A stretch of 64,000 nt of DNA. Origin: Chryseobacterium ginsenosidimutans. Its GTDB lineage: Bacteria > Bacteroidota > Bacteroidia > Flavobacteriales > Weeksellaceae. The notes below the pieces were generated by a model. That model searched no databases. It had not been told where the DNA came from and was given only the letters and a program-made list of their open reading frames with translations. The DNA lies in the NCBI RefSeq assembly GCF_024807225.1, contig NZ_JANUCO010000001.1, positions 4,092,001 to 4,156,000 on the forward strand. The letters run 5' to 3'. Made by a program: the position numbers and the translations under genes. Shown here piece by piece: positions 47,057 through 56,473 of the stretch; within the stretch, counting starts at the first letter, position 1; each line of letters begins with the position of its first letter.

Positions 47057-47084
47057 AAAAGCATTTCAGATTTGAAATGCTTTT
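47057..47084. terminator. Bidirectional terminator between the acyl-CoA synthetase and rpoN
   Basis: AAAAGCATTTCA / TTGAAATGCTTTT with A and T runs on both sides, between converging genes. Confidence 0.88.
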
Positions 47085-47092
47085 CTATTATT

Positions 47093-48556
47093 TTAAAGTT
47101 CTTTTCTTAGTCTTGCAACAGGAATATTGAGCTGTTCACGGTATTTTGCAATCGTTCTTCTGGCAATATTATATCCTTGTTCTTTCAAGATCACAACAAG
47201 AGCGTCGTCAGTTAATGGTTTTCTCTTATTTTCTTTGCTGATGACTTCCTGAAGATGATTTTTAATTTCTTTTGTAGAAACCTCTTCGCCGTCGTCATTC
47301 GTCAAACTGTCAGAAAATAAATCTTTCAGATAAAGAATTCCGTTTGATGTATCTGCATATTTACTTTTTACCACCCTTGAAATCGTAGAAATATCAAAGC
47401 CTGTAATATCTGCAATATCTTTCAGAATCATTGGTTTTAACGATTTTTCATCACCCGTAATGAAATAATTCTTCTGGAATTTTACAATCGCCGTAATCGT
47501 CTGCAGCAATGTATTCTGACGTTGATTAATCGCGTCAATATACCATTTTGCAGCATCTAATTTCTGTTTAATAAACAAAGCTGCCTGTTTGTGTTCAGAA
47601 GAGTTTTTATCGTGAGAATAGGTTGTTAAAATGTCTTTGTATTCTTCAGAAACTCTCAACGTCGGTGCATTTTTGCTGTTCAGCATCGGGATTACCATTC
47701 CGTCTTTCACCTGAATCACAAAATCCGGGATAATTTCCTGATTAATTGTAATGGTTTGAGTATCAAAATTCCCCCCTACTTTTGGAGATAATTTTGAAAT
47801 TTCATCCAACGCTTCTTTCAGATCTTCTTCTTCAATATCGTACTTCTGGATAATCTTATTATAGTGCTTATTCGTCAAAGCATCAAACTGATGTCTCAAA
47901 ATATTTGCAGCCAAAGAAACTGCTTTATCAGCGCTTACTTTCTTTTCGATCTGCAACAGAAGGCATTCCTGCAGACCTCTTGCTCCTACTCCGGGCGGAT
48001 CAAGCTTCTGAACATAATTTTCAAGAATATATTCAATATTTTCTTTCGTTGTATAAATTCCTTGCGAGAATGCAAGATCATCAACAATAGATTTGATTTC
48101 TCTTCTTAAATATCCATCGGTATCAAGATTTCCGATCAGATATTCTGCCACTTTAATATCTTCTTTATTGATATTGGCAAGGTGAATCTGCTCCAAAAGA
48201 TAATCATACAGAGACTGACCTTCCGTTAAAAGGCTCTCGTTATCGAATTCTTCATCGTCTGAAGAGTAGTTACTGGATGCAGTTTTATAGGTAGGTTCGT
48301 CGTCATAAAGATATTGGTCAACATCAAAATCGGTTTCAATGCTTTCCGTGCCTTCACTTTCGTAAGACTCCTCCAGCGACGCATAATCATCTTCCTGAGA
48401 TTCTTCTTTTGCGATTTCCAATGCCGGATTCTCTTCTAACTCCCTCTCCAATTCCTCTTCAAATTCCAACGTGTGAAGCTGGATCAACTTCATCAACTGA
48501 ATTTGCTGAGGAGCCAACTTCTGTCCTAATTTGAGTTGTAAGTGTTGTTTAAGCAT
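47093..48556 (-). CDS. rpoN: RNA polymerase sigma-54 factor
   Basis: 487 residues. The Q/L-rich activator-interacting N-terminus is LKLGQKLAPQQIQLMKLIQL (about 8-27), then a strongly acidic linker (about 50-115), core-binding and HTH regions, and the RpoN box ARRTIAKYREQLNIP close to the C-terminus. It directs enhancer-dependent transcription of -24/-12 promoters. No sigma-54 activator lies in the window. No TAnnTTTG element was found upstream. Confidence 0.95.
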   Translation of the reverse strand: MLKQHLQLKLGQKLAPQQIQLMKLIQLHTLEFEEELERELEENPALEIAKEESQEDDYASLEESYESEGTESIETDFDVDQYLYDDEPTYKTASSNYSSDDEEFDNESLLTEGQSLYDYLLEQIHLANINKEDIKVAEYLIGNLDTDGYLRREIKSIVDDLAFSQGIYTTKENIEYILENYVQKLDPPGVGARGLQECLLLQIEKKVSADKAVSLAANILRHQFDALTNKHYNKIIQKYDIEEEDLKEALDEISKLSPKVGGNFDTQTITINQEIIPDFVIQVKDGMVIPMLNSKNAPTLRVSEEYKDILTTYSHDKNSSEHKQAALFIKQKLDAAKWYIDAINQRQNTLLQTITAIVKFQKNYFITGDEKSLKPMILKDIADITGFDISTISRVVKSKYADTSNGILYLKDLFSDSLTNDDGEEVSTKEIKNHLQEVISKENKRKPLTDDALVVILKEQGYNIARRTIAKYREQLNIPVARLRKEL

Positions 48557-48677
48557 ATTATTAATTGGTGTTTAACATAACATATTCTACGAATTTAATA
48601 AATTATTTCGACAAAAAAACATTTTAGCACGATTTTTGTAGCATACTTATCAACAATAATAAATTATTAAAATAAAC

Positions 48678-48709
48678 AAAAAGCCTTAAATCTTACTTTA
48701 AGGCTTTTT
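48678..48709 (-). terminator. Terminator after the toxin-antitoxin genes
   Basis: AAAAAGCCTTAAA / TTTAAGGCTTTTT stem, oriented to end transcripts from the toxin gene stop at 48718; T-runs on both sides could also serve nearby plus-strand transcripts. Confidence 0.8.
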
Positions 48710-48717
48710 TATGCTTT

Positions 48718-49011
48718 TTAGAGGCGTATATTTTCGGGATTTCTTCTGTTGTCCCAAAACGCAAGAACCTCAACAACCTCTTCATGTATTCTATAATAAA
48801 GTGAAAAATTCTTATCAATTAAGACATACTTTACGCCTTTTATTTCCGATGGAGAACCAATATAAGGGTTTTGAGAAATCAGTTTTTCTTTTTTCTCAAC
48901 TTCAGATATTAATTTTCGTGAATATGTTTCAGAGGAATTATGAACATTCCAATACCTTAAGATATCAGCAAAAGATAATAAGGCTTTTCGAGTCCACTTT
49001 ATTTGAAACAT
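48718..49011 (-). CDS. ParE/RelE-family toxin
   Basis: 97 residues. The compact all-alpha/beta fold of the RelE/ParE superfamily is suggested by the N-terminal helix WTRKALLSFADILRYW and the beta segments VKYVLIDKNFSLYYRIHEE and VEVLAFWDNRRNPENI, ending in an RNPE pattern like ParE. ParE toxins poison gyrase and RelE cleave mRNA; the sequence does not decide. It overlaps the antitoxin gene by 13 bases, second in the operon. Confidence 0.85.
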   Translation of the reverse strand: MFQIKWTRKALLSFADILRYWNVHNSSETYSRKLISEVEKKEKLISQNPYIGSPSEIKGVKYVLIDKNFSLYYRIHEEVVEVLAFWDNRRNPENIRL

Positions 49012-49220
49012 TGATTCAAAATTTCTTTAGCTTCCTCATTTGTAACAAAATCTCCTCGATCCGCCTGCTCAATACCTTTCAAGATTTCATCTTTCTGCCA
49101 TTCTGTAAGGTTTTCTTCTTTATTGATTTCAAAATTAATTTTTAATTCATCCAGGAGCGCCTTCAATAAATTAATCTGATTTTCATTTTCTGTATGTATT
49201 GTAATTGTGCTCATTTCCAT
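48999..49220 (-). CDS. Antitoxin-like protein, DUF2683 family
   Basis: 73 residues. MSTITIHTENENQINLLKAL, then a hydrophobic segment and acidic helix (EEAKEILNQCF) are typical of DUF2683 / antitoxin partners of RelE/ParE. It precedes and overlaps the toxin, the usual order. No DNA-binding fold can be assigned with confidence. Confidence 0.75.
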   Translation of the reverse strand: MEMSTITIHTENENQINLLKALLDELKINFEINKEENLTEWQKDEILKGIEQADRGDFVTNEEAKEILNQCFK

Positions 49221-49240
49221 AATTTTAGTAAAGTTAATAA

Positions 49241-49272
49241 AAAAATCCTTCCCATATTATGAGAAGGATTTT
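49241..49272 (-). terminator. Terminator after asnS
   Basis: Minus-strand AAAATCCTTC / GAAGGATTTT stem followed by TTTTTTATT, downstream of the asnS stop at 49295. Confidence 0.85.
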
Positions 49273-49294
49273 GTATAATTTATAACTGAATTTT

Positions 49295-50744
49295 TTAAAA
49301 CTCTGCGTTTTTCGGTGTTCTAGGGAAAGGAATTACGTCTCTGATGTTCGTCATTCCTGTTACGAAAAGAACCAGTCTTTCCAGTCCTAATCCAAATCCT
49401 GCATGCGGAACAGAACCGAATTTTCTAGTGTCTAAATACCACCAAAGCTCATGTTCGTCAACGTGCATATCTGCCATTTTCTGTTTTAAAACATCCAATC
49501 TCGCTTCTCTCTCAGAAACCTCCGATAATCTCACCGATTCCTGGGAAAAGCACGTCCATTGCTGCAACAGTTTTGTTGTCGTCATTCAGTTTCATGTAGA
49601 ATGCTTTGATCTCTTTCGGATAATCAAACAACACTACCGGACTTTCAAAATGTTTTTCAACCAAAAATCTTTCGTGCTCCGACTGAAGATCGGTCCCCCA
49701 ACTTTCAACGGGATACTGGAATTTCCCTTTTTTATTTTCTTTTGAGTTCATTAAGATCTCAATAGCTTCCGTATAAGAAACTCTTTTAAAACGTTTAGCA
49801 ATAACATTTTCAAGCTTTTCGATCAAGCCTTCTTTTGCTCTTTCTTTTTCCGGTTTTGATTTTTGTTCTTCTGCAAAACGTTTGTCTAAGAAATCAAGAT
49901 CGTCTTTACAGTTATCCAACACATATTGAATTACATATTTCAAGAAATCTTCTGCCAAATCGATGTTGTCTTCAAGATTATTGAAAGCAACTTCCGGCTC
50001 GATCATCCAGAATTCTGCAAGGTGTCTTGTCGTGTTTGAGTTTTCTGCACGGAAAGTAGGTCCGAAAGTATAAATTCTTCCCAATCCCATTGCTGCAGTT
50101 TCTCCTTCAAGCTGTCCTGAAACCGTTAAGTTGGTCTTTTTACCAAAGAAATCCTGTGCGAAATCAATTTCACCTTCTTCAGTTCTTGGAATATTGTTTA
50201 AATCGAAGTTGGTAACGCCAAACATTTCTCCCGCTCCTTCTGCATCCGCTCCTGTTACAATCGGCGTGTTGATGTAGAAAAACTGGTTTTGGTTAAAGAA
50301 AGAATGCACCGCAAAACTTACCGCGTGACGCACTCTGAAAACCGCTCCGAATAAATTGGTTCTGAATCTTAAATGCGCCTGATCTCTCAAAGTTTCTAAT
50401 GAGTGTTTTTTAGGCTGAAGAATCGTTTTGTCTCTGTCTTCTGTAAAGTTATCTCCTAAAATGATGATCTTTTTAGCTACAATTTCCACCGCTTGTCCGG
50501 CTCCCTGACTTTCTACAACCTCTCCAATCACTTTCAAAGAAGAAGCTGTACTTATTTTATTAATGATTTCTTCGTCGAAATTTTCGAAATCAACAACGAT
50601 TTGCAAATTATTAATTGTAGAACCATCATTAAGCGCAATGAAGCGATTCGCACGGAACGTTCTTACCCAACCGTAAACCGTAATGTCATGATGTAATACT
50701 TTCTTGTAATCCTGTAGGATTTCCTTAATGGTCTGCTTTTTCAT
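49295..50744 (-). CDS. asnS: Asparaginyl-tRNA synthetase, interrupted by a +1 frameshift
   Basis: 482 residues after repair, the family length. The N-terminal OB fold (anticodon binding) is seen in VYGWVRTFRANRFIALNDG. The class II catalytic core starts near residue 115; motif 2 is TFRAENSNTTRHLAEFWMIE and motif 3 is GLGLERLVLFVTG. The N-terminal frame ends IGEIIGGF; the other frame gives IGGSEREARLDVL. Removing one A of AAA at 49516-49518 (GGTTTC to GGTTC on the coding strand) restores the join. Like glyA, an essential gene, which argues for a sequence error. It has a -7 element at 50785-50792. Confidence 0.94.
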
Positions 50745-50784
50745 TTGTCGATGATAAAATTTTTCGTATAAAAATTAATGAATG

Positions 50785-50792
50785 CAAAGTTA
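50785..50792 (-). promoter_or_regulatory. -7 element for asnS
   Basis: TAACTTTG on the minus strand, full TAnnTTTG match, 41 bases from the asnS ATG. Confidence 0.5.
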
Positions 50793-50882
50793 CAAAAAAA
50801 CAGCGCAATTTGATAGTTACGCTGCCTTTTTACAAAATCATTTATCAATTATTTAATAAAAAACGATGCTTTAAATATGATA

Positions 50883-51482
50883 TTAATTAAAGAATATTGA
50901 CTTTTTCCGTTGTTTTCCGCTCCTGATTTTCCAGGCATGATATGAACTCGGAACATCGTATTGCCATTTTGGAAGTAATAAAATAATCAAAATAACATCG
51001 ATATGAGATACAAATCCCAATCCGACTGTAAGATAAAACGCCCAACCAGCCTGTTGAAATCCGATTAAATAAGTAAAAGCAATGAGCAAACTTAAGCCCC
51101 ACATTTTTGATAAAAAAGCGTGAGTACAGGTTTCCTTGCCGAATTTCCAAATACTGATAACGTAGCAAAGTGCTTCCATTCCGAAGATTAAAAGAATTCC
51201 TTCCCATTCATTTTTAATCAACTCTGGATTTAGAAAATAAGCTCCAAAACCTAATGAAAGCCAGAAAATTAAATCGGTCTGACTGTCTAATCGTCTTAAT
51301 TTTTCTGAGGAAACACCGACTTTTCGGGCAATAATTCCATCGAAAACATCCGTCAATAATCCGAAATACATTAATGTTAAAATTAAAAATCGGGATTCTT
51401 CTCCTTTGAAATAGGCTAAAAACATAATAATTGGAGCGAGAATAAATCTTATGGCAATTAATAAGTAAGGAATTGTTTTCAT
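50883..51482 (-). CDS. CDP-alcohol phosphatidyltransferase family protein
   Basis: 199 residues. The CDP-alcohol signature D-x2-DG-x2-AR...D-x3-D is present as DVFDGIIARKVGVSSEK followed by RRLDSQTD. The glycine usually found before the third Asp is a leucine here, a departure from the consensus worth noting. Six or so hydrophobic helices place it in the inner membrane. It transfers a phosphatidyl group from CDP-diacylglycerol to an alcohol in lipid synthesis; the alcohol is not known. Confidence 0.82.
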   Translation of the reverse strand: MKTIPYLLIAIRFILAPIIMFLAYFKGEESRFLILTLMYFGLLTDVFDGIIARKVGVSSEKLRRLDSQTDLIFWLSLGFGAYFLNPELIKNEWEGILLIFGMEALCYVISIWKFGKETCTHAFLSKMWGLSLLIAFTYLIGFQQAGWAFYLTVGLGFVSHIDVILIILLLPKWQYDVPSSYHAWKIRSGKQRKKSIFFN

Positions 51483-51540
51483 GATTGAAATTTTAAAATT
51501 CTAGCTCAAAATTATCTGCGGAAAGCACAACATTCAATGC

Positions 51541-51668
51541 GAAAAAAAATTAAAATAAATATGCGCATTTGTGAAAATCACAAAAACCATGCGTCAGAAA
51601 CGTTTATTAAAGGAAATCCGGAAAAATTGTTGAACGATGAGATTCTCAATATTCTTATTATAAGCCAT
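51541..51668 (+). pseudogene. Truncated duplicate of the 5' end of the HTH gene at 55546
   Basis: From 51541 the sequence tracks the promoter and first codons of the gene at 55546 (GAAAAAAAATTAAAATAAAT, then CATTTGTGAAAATCACAAAA, then CAT/ATG and CGTTTATTAAA). The ATG at 51589 is followed by MRQKRLLKEIRK, then a 13-base shortfall and a stop. Similarity ends around 51668. The -7 box is TACATTTG in the intact copy but has GCGCATTTG here, so the promoter is also damaged. The rest of 51483-51781 holds nothing else that I can identify. Confidence 0.75.
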
Positions 51669-51781
51669 CTCGAGAAATTTTTTAGTTGTTACTAATAGAT
51701 TATTGTGTGTTTTGATATATAAATGACAAATAAGGAAGAGTATAATAATATTCTTCCTTATTCATAGATGTGGTAATATTT

Positions 51782-53185
51782 TTATTTTACGGGTGCGTTT
51801 TTGAGAGACCAAGCAAAAATATCGATCAGATACTGTTCAAAATTGGTTTTGTGGGCTCCTATTGTATCTCCGAATTTATCTCCGAAAATAAATACACCTC
51901 TTGTAGTATCCCCAAACATAGATGTTGCTCCGGCATCATTACCTGCAGCAATTTCACCAATTTCTACCCCGGAATTTGAGGTGATAAAACCTGTGCTAGC
52001 ACCACTGTTACCAAAAGTTTGGTCTGTAGTGAATGCAAAAGGGGTAGGTATTGAAGTACTTGTAAATACCTCTGGTAAAGTATTTTGTCCTGTAGCTCTA
52101 CTCATTTGAGTATCTCCGTCTTCTACATAATAATTCAATTCTGCAGCAATTCCTGCTTCCTGTTCTTTGTCACACGTTATCATTACAATCCCTTGTTTTG
52201 CCGCAACCCAATCTCTTAATAAACTCCCGTACGCACTCGCAGTTCCTGGAGACCATTCTTTGGCAGATACCCAAACAATAGAAGCTATCTTCAGCAAATT
52301 ATGAAACCTGTTAATACTTCCCGATGCTCCTGTAGGTACATCTACAACCTGAACATTGCTGGTTCCTGCATACGTTTTCGCAGGTAAGGCTCCCAAATAA
52401 AATCCACCATTCAGCCAAGATCCTACTTCACTGTAAGCACCTCCGGAAGTAGAAGGACCTATAAGATTAGAGAGATTTTGGTCTCCGGCTAAATTCAAGA
52501 CAATCATTGTAGAAGAAGATCTGTTGATGAATTTAAGCTTCACGTCACTACAAGACGCTACTGACGCTACGGATGAATTTGTGGGAGTAATAGTTACAGA
52601 TCCTGTTGCCGTTGTAGATGCTACAGTAGGGGTACCCGATATTGGATACATGTATACATTTTGAGCACCAAAACTCACAAATGAACCCTCCGCACTAAAG
52701 GTAATCCCGTTGATAACACCTGAATAATTATAACTACCTAAAGCGGTAACATTTATAGCGACAACAATTCTTACCGTTTGATTTCCTTCAACAGGCAAAT
52801 CGGAGTTGTACACTCCTTCTACTTTTATACTGCTACAATTGGTAAAATCTATTTTTGCAGGCTTTTCTCCACACATCTCTGCCCAAACTCCTTGGGAAGT
52901 TTCTGTATCCCAGTTCCAAACATTGAAACAGTTTGTAGTAATGTTATAAATACTCAACCCATTTTCAGTAGCACCGGGATCAATATTAGCTCGTTCCTCA
53001 GTGGTATAGCGCTGAATAAGTAATCCATTGTACCTATCTGGTGCAGAATTACTTGTAGGATCGTTTCTTTCGGCTATATGAAGGCCTGCTTTCAAATTGG
53101 GTTTGGATGTAAGGATACCTACTTGACCAAAAGCGATGGTAGATAATAGCGCGCATGCCATTATTAATAAATTTCTTTTCATCAT
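51782..53185 (-). CDS. Secreted surface protein of unknown family
   Basis: 467 residues. Signal peptide MMKRNLLIMACALLSTIAFGQ. The body is low in charge with T/S/G/N-rich beta-type segments and a few short motifs (SINRFHNLLKIASIVWV, TDQTFGNSGASTGF). A C-terminal part around AKQGIVMITCDKEQEAG may be an alpha/beta domain. No T9SS sorting tail of the normal type is evident. I do not recognise the family. It is on the same strand as the LuxR-type membrane regulator upstream of it, separated by a terminator. Confidence 0.6.
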   Translation of the reverse strand: MMKRNLLIMACALLSTIAFGQVGILTSKPNLKAGLHIAERNDPTSNSAPDRYNGLLIQRYTTEERANIDPGATENGLSIYNITTNCFNVWNWDTETSQGVWAEMCGEKPAKIDFTNCSSIKVEGVYNSDLPVEGNQTVRIVVAINVTALGSYNYSGVINGITFSAEGSFVSFGAQNVYMYPISGTPTVASTTATGSVTITPTNSSVASVASCSDVKLKFINRSSSTMIVLNLAGDQNLSNLIGPSTSGGAYSEVGSWLNGGFYLGALPAKTYAGTSNVQVVDVPTGASGSINRFHNLLKIASIVWVSAKEWSPGTASAYGSLLRDWVAAKQGIVMITCDKEQEAGIAAELNYYVEDGDTQMSRATGQNTLPEVFTSTSIPTPFAFTTDQTFGNSGASTGFITSNSGVEIGEIAAGNDAGATSMFGDTTRGVFIFGDKFGDTIGAHKTNFEQYLIDIFAWSLKNAPVK

Positions 53186-53305
53186 GTCGAATTTAAATTG
53201 TTTTTAGTTAATATTTGAAAAAAGAATAATTTTCATTTAAATAGTTTTTTCTATAAATATCCGCTACAAAACTATTTTTAATTATCCTCTACATAACAAA
53301 AAAGA

Positions 53306-53330
53306 CACCCTCACAATCACTCGCGAGGGC
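53306..53330 (-). terminator. Terminator downstream of the LuxR-type regulator
   Basis: Minus-strand GCCCTC / GAGGGTG stem followed by TCTTTTTTG, 15 bases past the regulator stop. Confidence 0.7.
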
Positions 53331-53345
53331 ATAAACTCACACAAA

Positions 53346-54356
53346 TTAAATACTTAATATCCACTGAGTGATTTCAATATCATAGGGAATATCGAGTTTT
53401 TTTCTTAATCTATATTTCTTACTCTCTACAGATTTAATAGTAGTGTTTGTAAAGGCTGCAATTTGTTTGGTATCCAGGTTTAGTCTCATCATTGCACATA
53501 AATGTTGATCAGATAAAATAAGCTTTGAGCTTATTTCGTCTAATTTTGGTAAAAAATCCGGAAAAAAAGATTGAAATTTATATAAGAAAAAAGGATCGTC
53601 TTTCTGGGCAAGCTTCATAATCTCTTCAATATTCTCATCGGTAAGATTATTTACGAGAAACTGGCTTTTGAGCAATCTTTCATTTTCAGTCTTTAAAGAT
53701 ATGATTCTATCGGCATTATATTCATTTTCCATATGCAAAAAATAGGCTATCGACCTTTTTCGTTCTATGAAATAATAATCTATCACAAAAGCCAAAATAC
53801 TGAAGGTCACATTTAAAATCATTAATTTTTTTTCATATCTATTGGTAGCAATTCCAATATCTCGTTTAAACAAAGTAAAATTGCTTGCTAACGTAATGTA
53901 TAAACAGATCATTATAAAAGACGCCAAAGAATAAATAATTTTCTTATCTGTTTTAATCTGGAAAAAAAAAGCTAAAGCCAAAATTAGTGGGAAATAAAAT
54001 AAAAAAACACCACTTTCTTCTCCAAAAAATGAAGAATAATAAGTAATAACAAGGCATAAAAAAATAAAGACAGCAATTATAATCTTTTTATTCTTCCTAT
54101 GTTCTTTTAGCAACATTGAGAATATCCACAAAAATGAAATGCAGCCTAAAAAAATACTGTCACCCGATACTTTTAAAAATATGATAATAGAAATACTGTG
54201 GAAAAAGAAAATAAGGAAAAGCAACACCAAATGTTGGTTAATTAATATGGTAAAGTTCTTTTCAAATTCGTTGGAGTTTTCATCAACTCCCCATAAAGAG
54301 ATAAATTTTACTACTTTTAAAATTTTTGAGGGAAAAAAAATTGTGTTCAGAGACAT
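53346..54356 (-). CDS. Membrane-anchored LuxR/GerE-type HTH regulator
   Basis: 336 residues. About six TM helices in residues 35-205, a coiled-coil-like linker (about 210-235, ENEYNADRIISLKTENERLL), then a C-terminal LuxR-type HTH: SDQHLCAMMRLNLDTKQIAA, with TIKSVESKKYRLRKKLDIP as the recognition helix region. Such membrane-HTH proteins occur widely in Chryseobacterium. No kinase or receiver domain is visible, so it may sense its signal through the membrane part. Targets unknown; the secreted protein gene downstream is a candidate. Confidence 0.82.
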   Translation of the reverse strand: MSLNTIFFPSKILKVVKFISLWGVDENSNEFEKNFTILINQHLVLLFLIFFFHSISIIIFLKVSGDSIFLGCISFLWIFSMLLKEHRKNKKIIIAVFIFLCLVITYYSSFFGEESGVFLFYFPLILALAFFFQIKTDKKIIYSLASFIMICLYITLASNFTLFKRDIGIATNRYEKKLMILNVTFSILAFVIDYYFIERKRSIAYFLHMENEYNADRIISLKTENERLLKSQFLVNNLTDENIEEIMKLAQKDDPFFLYKFQSFFPDFLPKLDEISSKLILSDQHLCAMMRLNLDTKQIAAFTNTTIKSVESKKYRLRKKLDIPYDIEITQWILSI

Positions 54357-54734
54357 AGTCGAAATATTTGTTTTTGATAAAATTCATCAATAGAGATAAG
54401 TGTTTTTGATATAAAATCTTATTTGCAATACATACAAATACCGAATGATCATATTTTATAAAAATACATAATTCTCATTTAAAAGAAATATTATACAAAA
54501 TAAAAAATTTAAATAAATAACTATTTATCAATTAATTAAAATTATAAATTTATTTAAATACGTTGAAATATTCACAACATATACAAATTATTAATCCTAA
54601 TAAATAATATAAAATTTTTATTACATTTTTACTACAACAACTCTACTAAAAATAGCCTCAAATTAATAAATACGGGAGTTTCGTCGCTTACATAGAATAA
54701 AAACAGTAACAATTAAAATATCTGTTCATTTTTT
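54357..54734. other. AT-rich intergenic region
   Basis: 378 bases, extremely AT-rich, no ORF of note and no clear stem. I see nothing recognisable in it beyond possible promoter-like AT runs for the regulator at 54356. Confidence 0.5.
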
Positions 54735-55439
54735 TCATGATTTCTCTTTTTTTAAGTACCAATTGATGATCGGCATTTTACGTTTTGGGTTGACATTCCA
54801 TAATCCTATCTGAAATACTTTTCCATTTTTATTTTTATTAATAACGCCTATTTGGCATCCTTTAAATTTTTCTCCTTTGTTAACAAATCCCACCTGAAGT
54901 CCATTTCCTGTCTTATTATCATTAAAACCTCCTGCCTGAATTCCGTTAAATTTTTCCGCATCATTAAAAAATGCTACCAATATTCCGTTTCCGGAAACTG
55001 TAGAATTACTAAGCCATGATATGTGCAACCCATTCAGTTTTCCCGAAGTATTATTAAAACCATTCAGAGAAAGACCATTCGTTTCCTGAGCAATATGATA
55101 CATAGAAATCCCTACTCCGTTCAGTTTTTTTCCATCCATCATTCCTCCGGTAGAAATATGAAGTCCGTTGACAGTCGCTGTTTCCTCGCCTTCTTTAGGA
55201 ACCTCAATAGCATGCGGAATTAATAAATAAAGTAAACTTATAGGATTTGCCTGTAGATTTATCCCGTTAATTCTCTGTTTTCGGTAATCATCCAAAACTC
55301 CCACGTTAATCCCATTTGTATTTTTAAGGATTTTATTTTGTGGATTTACGTTAATAAATGAAGACTTAATTTTCAAACTGTCTTGTCCGAAAATAAATGA
55401 ACTCATAAAAAGTGCGGTAAATAATAATTTCGTTTTCAT
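54735..55439 (-). CDS. LA_2272-type surface-repeat protein
   Basis: 234 residues from MKTKLLFTALFMSSFIFGQ (55439), a signal peptide; a start at 55481 would precede it with a non-signal sequence. The mature part consists of repeated G[IL]x[VI]xxxN units, such as NGINVGVLDDY, NGLHISWLSN, NGIQAGGFNDN and NGLQVGFVNKGEKF, each with a central G and N. This pattern is found in LA_2272/LA_2273 surface repeat proteins. Probably a beta-helical outer-surface protein; function unknown. Confidence 0.75.
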   Translation of the reverse strand: MKTKLLFTALFMSSFIFGQDSLKIKSSFINVNPQNKILKNTNGINVGVLDDYRKQRINGINLQANPISLLYLLIPHAIEVPKEGEETATVNGLHISTGGMMDGKKLNGVGISMYHIAQETNGLSLNGFNNTSGKLNGLHISWLSNSTVSGNGILVAFFNDAEKFNGIQAGGFNDNKTGNGLQVGFVNKGEKFKGCQIGVINKNKNGKVFQIGLWNVNPKRKMPIINWYLKKEKS

Positions 55440-55520
55440 ACTATTTATTTTAAAATTATAAATCAAAACTACAGTCCGCAACTCAAGTTATAAATGTGAA
55501 AAAAAATTAAAATAAATAAG

Positions 55521-55528
55521 TACATTTG
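55521..55528 (+). promoter_or_regulatory. -7 element of the HTH gene at 55546
   Basis: TACATTTG, full match to TAnnTTTG. It ends at the first base of a GTG that could otherwise be read as a start, supporting the ATG at 55546. Confidence 0.55.
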
Positions 55529-55545
55529 TGAAAATCACAAAAGCC

Positions 55546-56472
55546 ATGCATCAGGAACGTTTATTAAAAGAAATCCGGAAAAAAATTGGTGACAGATCAT
55601 TGAATGATGAACTCGCCAATATTCTTGGGATAAGCTATGATGCGGCTCACAGAAGAACATCTTTAAAGGCAAAACTCAGTTTTGAGGAAGCCTTGGAATT
55701 GGCAAAATATTATCAGATTTCGCTCAATCAGTTCATCACTTCAGATCAACAAATTGTTGTACAAAAAACTTCGGCTGTAACTGAAACTGGGGATTTACAG
55801 TCTTTTTTCAAAAATAATCTCAGCGTTTTCGAGAATCTGCCGCTTTCGGATAAAATGACTATTTATTATTCCGCGAAAGATATTCCGTTCTTTTATACGC
55901 TTTCGGATACACTGCTTTCCCGTTTCAAAATTTATGTCTGGATGAATTTGTTGAATGCGAAACAGGTCTTCATTCCTTTTCTACAGTTTTCACCGCCCCA
56001 TTTTGAAACCAATACCAAAGAATTAAGAAAAAAATATGAGGAACAAAACGTGGTAGAATTGTGGAATGATAGGACGGTTTCCAGTATCTTGCAGCAGATT
56101 TCATTTTATTATGATACCGGACTTTTACAAAAAAATGAAGCCCAAATTATTTTGAAAGAAGTAAAAGAATTGATAGAATATATTGAACAAAAAACAGAAA
56201 GCAACCCGAAATTCCGGTTGTATGAAAATGAATTGATGCATCTTTCCAATGACATCTTTTTTCATCATCCCGAACAGTCACTTTTTGCTATACCGACCAA
56301 TATGTTTGGATATATTTTGATGAATGATGCCAAAACCTGTGACGAAACACTGAATTATTTTGACCATCAAATCAAGAATTCAAAATCGATGAATACTTCA
56401 GGAAACCGCGACAGAAAGAAGTTTTTCAATAAAATGTATGAACAGATTGAAAATCTAAACCAAAAACTATAA
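55546..56472 (+). CDS. HTH-domain regulator of unknown family
   Basis: 308 residues. The N-terminus MHQERLLKEIRKKIGDRSLN, then DELANILGISYDAAHRRTS, looks like an XRE-type HTH with a tetrahelical pattern. The remaining 230 residues are largely helical without an obvious domain. A damaged copy of its promoter and start lies at 51541-51668, so this region was duplicated. The AraC-family gene starts 1 base after its stop, so the two form an operon. Confidence 0.65.
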   Translation: MHQERLLKEIRKKIGDRSLNDELANILGISYDAAHRRTSLKAKLSFEEALELAKYYQISLNQFITSDQQIVVQKTSAVTETGDLQSFFKNNLSVFENLPLSDKMTIYYSAKDIPFFYTLSDTLLSRFKIYVWMNLLNAKQVFIPFLQFSPPHFETNTKELRKKYEEQNVVELWNDRTVSSILQQISFYYDTGLLQKNEAQIILKEVKELIEYIEQKTESNPKFRLYENELMHLSNDIFFHHPEQSLFAIPTNMFGYILMNDAKTCDETLNYFDHQIKNSKSMNTSGNRDRKKFFNKMYEQIENLNQKL

Positions 56473-56473
56473 C

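Noticed and set aside
55528..55545. GTG at 55528 as start of the HTH gene.
   Set aside because: It overlaps the TACATTTG -7 element, and the homologous decayed copy also has its ATG in the later position.
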